Assembly (NCBI RefSeq): GCF_027497495.1
Contig: NZ_CP114205.1
Location: 7,750,001 to 7,814,000, forward strand
DNA from: Streptomyces tubercidicus
GTDB lineage: Bacteria; Actinomycetota; Actinomycetes; Streptomycetales; Streptomycetaceae
Direction: 5' to 3'
Length of the DNA: 64,000 bases
A program made the translations under genes and the position numbers. The notes beneath the pieces were generated by a model. That model was not told the DNA's origin. It searched no databases and worked only from the letters and a program-made list of their open reading frames with translations. Below are positions 1 through 8,300 of this stretch, piece after piece. Positions within the stretch are counted from its first letter, which is position 1, and each line of letters opens with the position of its first letter.

Positions 1-345
1 CTTGTGGGGGGAAGTGCTCGGCGTATGGCTGTGTCCTCCTCGGCTGAAAAGCGCCCGTCGGATGCCCTGCGGTCCCGGCTTTCCTCGTTGTCGCAGGATG
101 AGCGGGAAGCAGCGCTCCTGGAACTCGTCCGTGTTCAAGCGGCGCTGGTCCTTGGCCATCCGGGGCCGGAGCAGATCGAGCCGGCACGCGATTTCCGGGG
201 ACTCGGTGTCGACTCACTCACTGCCGTGGAATTGCGGAACCAACTGAATGCGGCCACCGGTCTGCAGTTGCCTGCCACTCTCGTTTTCGACCATCCGTCG
301 CCGCTGGTGGTGGCTCGCCATCTGGCAGCTGAATTGTCCGGTTGG
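1..345 (+). other. Tail of an upstream PKS module: KR-ACP linker and acyl carrier protein
   Basis: This ACP belongs to a module whose KS, AT and reductive domains lie left of the window. The phosphopantetheine site is the GVDSL motif with Ser at 214-216, followed by the usual AVELRN helix. The preceding Gly-Ser-Ala-Arg-Arg stretch resembles the end of the KR domains in modules W6, W8 and W9, where a similar Ala-Arg-Arg precedes the ACP. The upstream module therefore probably ends in KR-ACP. The rest of that module cannot be seen. Confidence 0.9.
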
Positions 346-3300
346 GGTGAGGTGGCTGAGGCGGGGACCGTGGCTGCGGCAGCGGTGGCGTTGTCGGATG
401 AGCCGGTGGCGATTGTGGCGATGAGTTGTCGGTTCCCGGGTGGGGTGGGGTCGCCGGAGGAGTTGTGGGAGTTGTTGGTTGAGGGTGGGGATGGTGTGGT
501 GCCGTTCCCGGTGGATCGTGGTTGGGATGTTGAGGGGTTGTATGACCCGGAGCCGGGTCGGCCGGGGAAGGTGTCGACTCGGGAGGGTGGGTTTTTGCCG
601 GGGGTTGATGAGTTCGATCCTGGGTTTTTCGGGATTTCGCCGCGTGAGGCGGTGGCGATGGATCCGCAGCAGCGGTTGTTGTTGGAGGCGTCGTGGGAGG
701 CGTTCGAGCGGGCGGGGATTGTTCCCGGGTCGTTGCGGGGGTCGCGTACGGGGGTGTTTGCAGGGACGAATAGTCAGGATTACACGGGATTGTTGGTGGC
801 GTCGGGTGCGGAGGATTTGGGGGGGTATATCGGTACGGGGAATGCGGCGAGTGTGGTGTCGGGGCGGTTGTCGTACACGTTTGGTCTTGAGGGTCCTGCG
901 GTGACGGTGGATACGGCGTGTTCCTCGTCGCTGGTCGCCCTGCACCTGGCGGTACAGGCCCTGCGCTCGGGTGAATGCGACCTTGCACTTGCCGGTGGTG
1001 TGACGGTGATGTCGACGCCGGGGTTGTTTGTGGATTTCAGTCGGCAGCGGGGGTTGGCTGCTGATGGTCGGTGCAAGGCGTTCTCGGACGCTGCGGATGG
1101 CACAGGTTGGGGCGAGGGCGTGGGTGTGTTGGTGGTGGAGCGGTTGTCGGATGCCCGGCGGAATGGGCATCGGGTGTTGGCTGTGGTGGCGGGTAGTGCG
1201 GTGAATCAGGATGGTGCGTCGAATGGTTTGACGGCGCCGAATGGTCCGTCGCAGCAGCGGGTGATCCGTCAGGCGCTGGCGGGTGCGGGGCTGTCGTCCT
1301 CCGACGTTGATGTGGTGGAGGCGCACGGTACGGGGACGTCGCTGGGCGATCCGATCGAGGCGCAGGCGTTGCTGGCGACGTACGGTCAGGATCGTGACGG
1401 GGACCGGCCGTTGTGGCTGGGTTCGGTGAAGTCGAACATCGGTCATACGCAGGCGGCTGCGGGTGTGGCGGGTGTGATCAAGATGGTGCTGGCGTTGCAG
1501 CACGGTGTGCTGCCGCAGACCCTGCATGTCGATGAGCCGTCGTCGCATGTGGACTGGTCGGCGGGGGACGTGCGGTTGCTGACGGAGTCGGTGCAGTGGC
1601 CGGAGTCGGGCCGGCCGCGGCGGGCCGGTGTCTCCTCCTTCGGCATCAGCGGCACCAACGCCCACGCCATCATCGAACAGGCGCCGACAACCGATGATTC
1701 GACCGAGAACGAGGAGCCGCTCAAGCTGCCCGCAGTTCCCTGGGTCATTTCAGGGCGTGACGAAGCCGGCCTGCAGACGCAGGCCCAACGACTCCTTGCG
1801 CACGTGGAGGAGTCCCGGCTCGACCCCGCCGATGTGGGCTTCTCGCTGGCAACCTCAAGGGAGATATTTGACCACCGTGCTGCGTTGCTCGTGGACGATC
1901 ACGAGACGGCCGTCCAGGGGTTGACTGCACTTGCTGAGGGACGAAAGACCGCAGGCGTCGTTCGAGGGGTCAAGGGGCAGGGACGGTCCGCATTCCTGTT
2001 CACGGGGCAGGGTGCGCAGCGTCTTGGAATGGGCCGGGAGTTGTACGACACCTTCCCGGTCTTCGTGGATGCTTTTGATGCGGTGTGTGCTTGTTTCGAT
2101 GGTGAGTTGGGGGCGTCAGTAAGAGGTGTGGTGTTCGGTGACGATGCGGACGCGGATGCGCTGAATAGGACGGGTTTTGCTCAGCCGGCGTTGTTTGCGG
2201 TGGAGGTGGCGTTGTTCCGGTTGGTGGAGTCGTTCGGTGTGCGGCCGGATTTCCTGGTGGGTCATTCCGTTGGTGAGTTGGTGGCTGCTCATGTGGCGGG
2301 TGTGTTGTCGCTGGAGGATGCGTGTCGTTTGGTGGCGGCGCGTGGCCGTTTGATGCAGGCGTTGCCGGCGGGTGGGGCGATGGTTTCCCTTCAGGCCGCC
2401 GAGGACGAGGTGGTGCCGCTGCTGGAGGGCCAGGAGCAGTGGGTGAGCATTGCCGCGGTGAACGGTCCGCGGGCGGTGGTGGTTTCCGGTGTGGAATCCG
2501 CGGTGTTGGAGATTGCGGGGCGTTTTGAGTCCGAGGGGCGGAAGGTGAAGCGGCTGCGGGTGAGCCATGCTTTCCATTCGCCGCTGATGGAGCCGATGCT
2601 CGACGAGTTCCGTTCCGTCGCGGAAAGCGTGACGTATGCGGAGCCGCGTATCCCGGTGGTCTCGAATGTGACCGGAGAGCTCGCCACGGCGGAGCAGCTG
2701 ACGTCCCCCGATTACTGGGTGCGGCATGTCCGGGACGCCGTTCGGTTCGCTGACGGTATCCGGTGGTTGGAGGAGCATGAGGTGACCCGGTTCCTGGAGA
2801 TCGGTCCGGACGGCACCCTGACCGCCATGGCACAGGACTGTCTCTCGGCACCTGACCTCCAGATCGCACCCACCATGCGGAAGGACCGGCTGGAGTCGGA
2901 AGCCTTTTTGGCCGCAGTCAGCGGCATGTTCGTCAACGGCGCCACGATGCAGTGGCAGGCGCTCTTCCCCGGGGCGCGTCGGGTGGATCTCCCCACGTAC
3001 GCGTTCCAGCGTGAGCGCTTCTGGCCGAGTTCCTCGGAGGTCGTGGCCAAGAACGTCGCGGCTCGATCGTCGGACGACGGAGCCGCGTGGTTCTGGGAGG
3101 CCGTTGAACGCGAAGATCCGGACACCCTGGCCGACGAACTGGCGATTGCCGGTGATGCGTCGTGGGATGAGGCTCTGAGTGCTTTGTCGTCGTGGCGGCG
3201 GCAGCAGCGTGAGCGGTCGGTGGTGGACGGTTGGCGGTATCGGGTGGAGTGGAAGCCGCTCGGTGGTCAGTCCGGTGGGGTAGTGGGCGGGCGTTGGCTT

Positions 3301-5151
3301 GTGGTGGTGGCAGCCGGGGACGTGTGGTCCGAGGCTGTGGTGGAGGGGCTGGCGGCGTGTGGTGTGCGGGTTGAGCGGGTGGAGTGTGCCGCGGGGGAGG
3401 TGGATCGTGGGCTGTTGGCTGAGCGGGTGCGTGAGGTGGCTGGTGAGGAGCCGGTTGCTGGGGTGTTGGTGGTGGGCTGTGCGGATGTGGTGCGTACTGC
3501 GGTGGTGGTGCAGGCGTTGGGTGATGTGGGTGTGGGTGGGCGTTGGTGGGTGGTGACGCGGGGGGCTGTTGCGGTGGGTCGGTCTGATGGTGGGCCGGAT
3601 CCTGTCCAGGCTGCGGTGTGGGGTCTGGGTCGGGTGGCGGCTTTGGAGTTGCCGGATCGTTGGGGTGGTCTGGTGGATCTTCCGGAGTCGGTGGACGGTA
3701 GGGCGCTTGACCGGTTCGTCGGTGTTCTGGCTGATGGTTCTGAGGATCAGGTGGCGGTGCGGTCGTCGGGTGTGTTCGGGCGCAGGCTGGTGCACGCTCC
3801 GGTCGGCGCTGGGGATAGCACGGTCGGTGGTTGGCGGCCGCGGGGGACGGTGCTGATTACGGGTGGTACGGGTGCGTTGGGTGCGCGTGTGGCGCGGTGG
3901 GTGGCCGAACGTGGTGCCGAGCATGTGATTCTGACGAGCCGTCGTGGCCCGGAGGCCCCGGGTGCGTCCGAGTTGGAGGCGGAGCTGTCCGCCCTTGGCG
4001 TACAGGTGACGGTGGCGGCCTGCGACATCGCGGACCGCGATGCGGTCCGGGAGCTGTTGTCGGGCTGTGCGGTGGATGCGGTGGTTCATGCGGCGGGTGT
4101 GGTGGATTCGGTGCCGTTGAGGGATGCGGATGCGGAGCACTTTGCTGGGGTGATGGGGGCGAAGGTTGCGGGTGCTGTGGTGCTGGATGAGGTGTTGGGT
4201 GATCGGGAGTTGGATGCGTTTGTGGTGTTCTCTTCGATTGCTGGTGTGTGGGGGAGTGGTGCTCAGGGGGCGTATGCGGCGGGGAACGCCTTCGTCGAGG
4301 GGTTGGTGGAGGCGCGTCGTGCGCGGGGTGCGGTGGGTTGTGCGGTGGCGTGGGGGCCGTGGGCCGGTGGCGGGATGGCCGGCGCGGAAGGCGCTGAGGA
4401 GCACCTGCTGCGCCGGGGGCTGAGGGCGCTCGATCCGGGGCTGGCGGTGTCGGCTTTGGAGGCGGCTGTTGGTTGTGGTCAGGGTTCGGTGGTGGTGGCG
4501 GATGTGGAGTGGGAGCGGTTTGCTCCGGCGTTCACCAGTGCCCGTCCGAGTCCGTTGCTGGAGGACCTGCCGGAAGTCGCCGATGCGCTGCGTGCCACTC
4601 CCCAGGAGAAGGCCGATGAAGGAAACCCGTCCTTCCTCGGCAGGATCGCGGATGTTTCCGCGGTGGAGCGCTCGCAAGCCGTACTCGACCTCGTGCGTAC
4701 CCATACGGCTGCCGTGCTCGGGTTCCGCGATCTGAAGGCCGTGCAACCCCTCAGGGCATTCCGGGACTTGGGCTTCGACTCGCTTACCGCAGTCGAGCTG
4801 CGCAACGGACTGAATACCGAGACGGGCCTGCGGCTCCCCGCCACATTGGTCTTCGACTACCCCACGCCGCAGCTTCTCGCAGAGCATGTGCACGACGCTC
4901 TGTTCGGTGCCGAGGACGTCGAACCGGAGACGGCTGTACTCGCTGACCTGGACCGTCTCGCGAGCGCGATTTCAGGATTTTCCCCAAAGAACGCCGCCAG
5001 AGGGCTCATCGAGGGCCGTCTTCGGAGCATCCTGTCCGTGCTGGGTGAGGCGGCCGAGGATGATTCGAAGTCCGCCGTGTCCCAGCAGTTGGATGCGGCC
5101 ACGGACGACGAGATCTTCGATTTCATCAATCAGGAGTTCGGGCGTTCCTGA
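1..5151 (+). CDS. Modular type I polyketide synthase, 3' part (upstream ACP + module W1), 5' end outside window
   Basis: The frame is open to the left edge (codon 1-3 is Leu), so the true start lies upstream. The first visible residues look like a KR-ACP linker, followed by an ACP with Ser at nt 214. One complete module follows: KS (about 400-1683, catalytic Cys at 919, downstream EAHGTGT and KSNIGHT motifs), AT (about 1990-3030), KR (about 3230-4550) and ACP (Ser at 4780). The C-terminus is a docking region ending in a DEIFDFI motif. The AT has GHSVGE and HAFH, the malonyl-CoA signature. The KR has Trp eight residues before its catalytic Tyr and no LDD motif, which indicates an A-type (L-hydroxyl) ketoreductase. 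The protein is a cytosolic megasynthase subunit and should hand its chain to the protein encoded 49 bp downstream. Family and domain order are certain; substrate and stereochemistry are motif-based predictions. Confidence 0.96.
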   Translation, partial: LVGGSARRMAVSSSAEKRPSDALRSRLSSLSQDEREAALLELVRVQAALVLGHPGPEQIEPARDFRGLGVDSLTAVELRNQLNAATGLQLPATLVFDHPSPLVVARHLAAELSGWGEVAEAGTVAAAAVALSDEPVAIVAMSCRFPGGVGSPEELWELLVEGGDGVVPFPVDRGWDVEGLYDPEPGRPGKVSTREGGFLPGVDEFDPGFFGISPREAVAMDPQQRLLLEASWEAFERAGIVPGSLRGSRTGVFAGTNSQDYTGLLVASGAEDLGGYIGTGNAASVVSGRLSYTFGLEGPAVTVDTACSSSLVALHLAVQALRSGECDLALAGGVTVMSTPGLFVDFSRQRGLAADGRCKAFSDAADGTGWGEGVGVLVVERLSDARRNGHRVLAVVAGSAVNQDGASNGLTAPNGPSQQRVIRQALAGAGLSSSDVDVVEAHGTGTSLGDPIEAQALLATYGQDRDGDRPLWLGSVKSNIGHTQAAAGVAGVIKMVLALQHGVLPQTLHVDEPSSHVDWSAGDVRLLTESVQWPESGRPRRAGVSSFGISGTNAHAIIEQAPTTDDSTENEEPLKLPAVPWVISGRDEAGLQTQAQRLLAHVEESRLDPADVGFSLATSREIFDHRAALLVDDHETAVQGLTALAEGRKTAGVVRGVKGQGRSAFLFTGQGAQRLGMGRELYDTFPVFVDAFDAVCACFDGELGASVRGVVFGDDADADALNRTGFAQPALFAVEVALFRLVESFGVRPDFLVGHSVGELVAAHVAGVLSLEDACRLVAARGRLMQALPAGGAMVSLQAAEDEVVPLLEGQEQWVSIAAVNGPRAVVVSGVESAVLEIAGRFESEGRKVKRLRVSHAFHSPLMEPMLDEFRSVAESVTYAEPRIPVVSNVTGELATAEQLTSPDYWVRHVRDAVRFADGIRWLEEHEVTRFLEIGPDGTLTAMAQDCLSAPDLQIAPTMRKDRLESEAFLAAVSGMFVNGATMQWQALFPGARRVDLPTYAFQRERFWPSSSEVVAKNVAARSSDDGAAWFWEAVEREDPDTLADELAIAGDASWDEALSALSSWRRQQRERSVVDGWRYRVEWKPLGGQSGGVVGGRWLVVVAAGDVWSEAVVEGLAACGVRVERVECAAGEVDRGLLAERVREVAGEEPVAGVLVVGCADVVRTAVVVQALGDVGVGGRWWVVTRGAVAVGRSDGGPDPVQAAVWGLGRVAALELPDRWGGLVDLPESVDGRALDRFVGVLADGSEDQVAVRSSGVFGRRLVHAPVGAGDSTVGGWRPRGTVLITGGTGALGARVARWVAERGAEHVILTSRRGPEAPGASELEAELSALGVQVTVAACDIADRDAVRELLSGCAVDAVVHAAGVVDSVPLRDADAEHFAGVMGAKVAGAVVLDEVLGDRELDAFVVFSSIAGVWGSGAQGAYAAGNAFVEGLVEARRARGAVGCAVAWGPWAGGGMAGAEGAEEHLLRRGLRALDPGLAVSALEAAVGCGQGSVVVADVEWERFAPAFTSARPSPLLEDLPEVADALRATPQEKADEGNPSFLGRIADVSAVERSQAVLDLVRTHTAAVLGFRDLKAVQPLRAFRDLGFDSLTAVELRNGLNTETGLRLPATLVFDYPTPQLLAEHVHDALFGAEDVEPETAVLADLDRLASAISGFSPKNAARGLIEGRLRSILSVLGEAAEDDSKSAVSQQLDAATDDEIFDFINQEFGRS
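400..1083 (+). repeat. KS tract shared with W6 (copy 1), interrupted by a patch shared with W4
   Basis: This tract aligns without gaps to 24117-24800 (offset 23717) and is almost identical there, with the same G/T-ending codon style. The exception is 919-995, which departs from the W6 copy but matches the W4 KS at 14796-14872 base for base as far as I could read. The pattern looks like a short gene-conversion patch. The tract is coding and does not interrupt the KS. Confidence 0.85.
2170..2730 (+). repeat. AT tract shared with W2 (copy 1)
   Basis: This stretch covers the GHSVGE and HAFH regions of the W1 AT and matches 7085-7645 in the W2 AT (offset 4915) with only scattered differences. Both ATs are predicted malonyl-specific, so the exchange is functionally neutral. 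Confidence 0.8.
3241..4380 (+). repeat. A-type KR cassette, copy in W1
   Basis: The KR structural subdomain and catalytic core match the W3 copy at 12564-13703 (offset 9323). The structural part is almost identical, and the core has more scattered changes. The catalytic part from 3841 also matches the W7 copy from 34131. These are the three A-type KRs of the window. They share a codon style rich in G- and T-ending codons, unlike the C-ending style of W5, W10 and W11. Confidence 0.85.
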
Positions 5152-5300
5152 GCGCCGCAGGTGAACCGTTCCGGTCTACAACGTATGGGGCAAGTTCCAC
5201 ATGGCGAATGAAGAACGGCTTCGGGACTACCTCAAGTGGGTTACCGCAGACCTGCATGAGGCCCGTCGGCGCCTGCAGGAGCTGGAATCGCAGCACCAGG
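4912..5300 (+). other. Gene 1 / gene 2 junction with docking regions
   Basis: The last roughly 80 residues of gene 1 after its ACP are predicted to form the C-terminal docking helices: a helical segment, a Ser/Asp-rich linker and a final DEIFDFI motif. After the stop at 5149-5151, 49 noncoding bases precede the ATG at 5201. A G-run (5187-5190) ten bases before that ATG is the only candidate ribosome-binding site and is weak. Gene 2 opens with a charged amphipathic helix (ERLRDYLKWVTADL) typical of class 1 PKS N-terminal docking coiled coils. The close spacing suggests co-transcription; I see no terminator here. Confidence 0.82.
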
Positions 5301-8300
5301 AGCCCGTCGCGATCGTCGGGATGAGCTGCCGCTTCCCTGGTGGTGTGAGCTCACCGGAGGAGTTCTGGCGCCTGCTGCAAAGCGGAGAAGACGCGATATC
5401 CGAGTGGCCGCGGGACCGTGGCTGGGATGCCGATGCGCTGTACGACCCTGAGTCACATGGCTCGGGCACGAGCTATTCGTGCAAGGGCGGCTTCGTTTAC
5501 GACGCCACCGAATTCGACCCCGGTTTCTTCGGCATCACACCGCGCGAAGCGCTTGCGATGGACCCGCAGCAGCGGCTGCTGCTGGAAGCTTCCTGGGAGG
5601 CTTTCGAAGGCGCCGGAATCGACGCTCTCGGGGTACGGGGAAGCCGCAGCGGTGTCTTCGTCGGATGCAGCGGCCAGGAGTACGGCGCCGGGCTTCGAGA
5701 CGTTCCCGACGACGTCCGTGGCCATCTCCTGACCGGAAACTCGACTTCGGTCGTGTCGGGTCGTGTCGCCTACGCACTGGGCCTTGAGGGCCCGGCGGTG
5801 ACCGTGGACACGGCCTGTTCCTCCTCTCTGGTGGCATTGCATCTGGCCGCACAAGCACTACGGTCCGATGAATGCACGCTCGCCCTGGCGGGCGGTGTGA
5901 CGGTGATGTCCACGCCGGGAGCGTTCATCGAGTTCAGCCGGCAGCGCGCCCTGGCAGCCGATGGTCGCTGCAAGGCGTTCGCGGAGGCCGCGGACGGCAC
6001 GGGGTGGGCCGAGGGCGTCGGCATGCTGGTGCTGGAGCGGCTGTCGGATGCCCGGCGGAATGGTCACCGGGTGTTGGCTGTCGTACGCGGTACCGCGGTG
6101 AATCAGGACGGCGCGTCCAATGGTTTGACGGCGCCTAATGGTCCGTCGCAGCAGCGGGTGATCCGGCAGGCGTTGGCGAGTGCGGGTCTTTCGGCCTCGG
6201 ACGTGGATGCGGTGGAGGCGCATGGGACCGGTACGTCGTTGGGCGACCCGATCGAGGCGCAGGCGCTGCTCGCTACGTATGGTCAGGATCGTGATGAGGA
6301 CCGGCCGTTGTGGCTGGGTTCGGCCAAGTCGAACATCGGGCACACTCAAGCGGCCGCGGGTGTGGCCGGCGTCATCAAAATGGTGCTGGCGTTGCAGCAT
6401 GGTGTGCTCCCGCAGACGTTGCACGTAGATGAGCCGTCATCGCATGTGGACTGGTCGGCGGGGAATGTACGGCTGCTCACCGAGGCCGTCGGGTGGCCGG
6501 AGAACGACCGGCCGGGGCGGGCGGCAGTCTCAGCCTTTGGCGTAAGTGGCACCAACGCGCACGCTGTACTGGAGCAGGCCCCGGAGGCAGAGCCCATACA
6601 TGAAGAAGGGCAGCCGGACGCCAAGACCGAACCCGTTCGACTGCCTCTGTTGCCCTGGGTGCTGTCGGCCCGCAGCGACTCCGCCCTGCGTGACCAGGCG
6701 GGAAGGCTGCTCGCCCACGTCGATGCCCATCCCGAGTACGACATACGAGACCTCGCCCGCTCGCTCGCCTCGACGCGCGCCGCGCTGGAGAACCGCGCTG
6801 TCATGGTCGGCAGCAGCCGTGAGGAACTGATCGCGGGACTCGGCGCCCTTGCCCGTGACGAGCATGTCGACGGCCTTGTGCGTTGCACGGCCCAGGCAGG
6901 TGCGAAAACAGCCTTCCTGTTCACCGGGCAGGGTGCGCAGCGGCTCGGTATGGGCCGGGAGCTGTATGACGCCTTCCCCGTCTTTGCGGATGCTTTTGAT
7001 GCGGTGTGTGCGTACTTCGATGGTGAGTTGGCAACTCCGCTGCGGGATGTGGTGTTCGGCGAGGATGCGGAGAGGCTGGACCGGACGGGTTTTGCTCAGC
7101 CGGCGTTGTTCGCCCTTGAAGTGGCGTTGTTCCGGTTGGTGGAGTCGTTCGGTGTGCGGCCGGATTTCCTGGTGGGTCATTCCGTTGGTGAGTTGGCGGC
7201 GGCTCATGTGGCGGGTGTGTTGTCGCTGGAGGATGCGTGTCGTTTGGTGGCGGCGCGTGGCCGTTTGATGCAGGCATTGCCGGCGGGTGGGGCGATGGTC
7301 TCCCTTCAGGCCGCCGAGGACGAGGTGGTGCCGCTGCTGCAGGGCCAGGAGCAGTGGGTGAGTATTGCTGCGGTGAATGGTCCGCGGGCGGTGGTGGTTT
7401 CCGGTGTGGAATCCGCGGTGTTGGAGATTGCGGGGCGTTTTGAGTCCGAGGGGCGGAAGGTGAAGCGGCTGCGGGTGAGCCATGCTTTCCATTCGCCGCT
7501 GATGGAGCCGATGCTCGACGAGTTCCGTTCCGTCGCGGAAAGCGTGACGTATGCGGAGCCGCGTATCCCGGTGGTCTCGAATGTGACCGGAGAGCTCGCC
7601 ACGGCGGAGCAGCTGACGTCCCCCGATTACTGGGTGCGGCATGTCCGCACGGCCGTCCGGTTCGCCGATGGCATCCGGTGGCTGGAAGAGCACAGCGTCG
7701 CTCGGTACCTCGAAATCGGCCCCGACGGCACGCTCACGGCGATGACTCAGGCATGCGCGGACAGCCCCACGCAGATGACGGTTCCCACGATGCGAAGGGA
7801 CCGGTTGGAGACATCGCACATGGTGATGGCCCTTGCGCAGTTGCACGCGCACGGCGCCGTACTCGACTGGGCTGCGCTGCTGCCCGGAACGCAGCCCGTC
7901 GATCTGCCGACGTATCCGTTTCAGCGTGACCGCTATTGGCTGGAGGCGTCAGGAACGGAGGACGAGGGCCGCGTGGCCCGAGTGCTCGATGGAGCCGATG
8001 CGCGGTTCTGGGAGGCGATTGAGCGTGGTGACACAGCGGCGCTGGCGGGAGAGCTGGCGATCGCCGGTGATGCGTCGTGGGATGAGGCGCTGAGTGCTTT
8101 GTCGTCGTGGCGGCGGCAGCAGCGTGAGCGGTCGGTGGTGGACGGGTGGCGGTATCGGGTGGAGTGGAAGCCGCTCGTTGCTCAGTCCGGTGGGGTACTG
8201 GGCGGGCGCTGGCTTGCGCTGGCGGCAGCGGGAGACGCGTACTCCGAGGCTGTAGTGGATGGGCTGGCGGCGCGTGGTGTGCGGGTTGAGCGGGTGGAAT

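Larger units (their letters stand above)
400..4905 (+). other. PKS module W1: KS-AT(malonyl)-KR(A-type)-ACP
   Basis: KS begins at Glu-Pro-Val-Ala-Ile (nt 400) and has its Cys at 919. AT Ser is at 2266 in GHSVGE, with HAFH at 2566-2577, so malonyl-CoA is expected. A helical dimerization-type element (about 3080-3230) lies between the AT and KR, as in many modules without DH. The KR nucleotide site GTGALG starts near 3862; the A-type Trp is at 4249 and catalytic Tyr at 4273. ACP Ser is at 4780. In a colinear reading this module sets the C25 hydroxyl, counting from the carboxyl end. Much of its sequence is shared almost exactly with W2, W3, W6 and W7. Confidence 0.93.
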
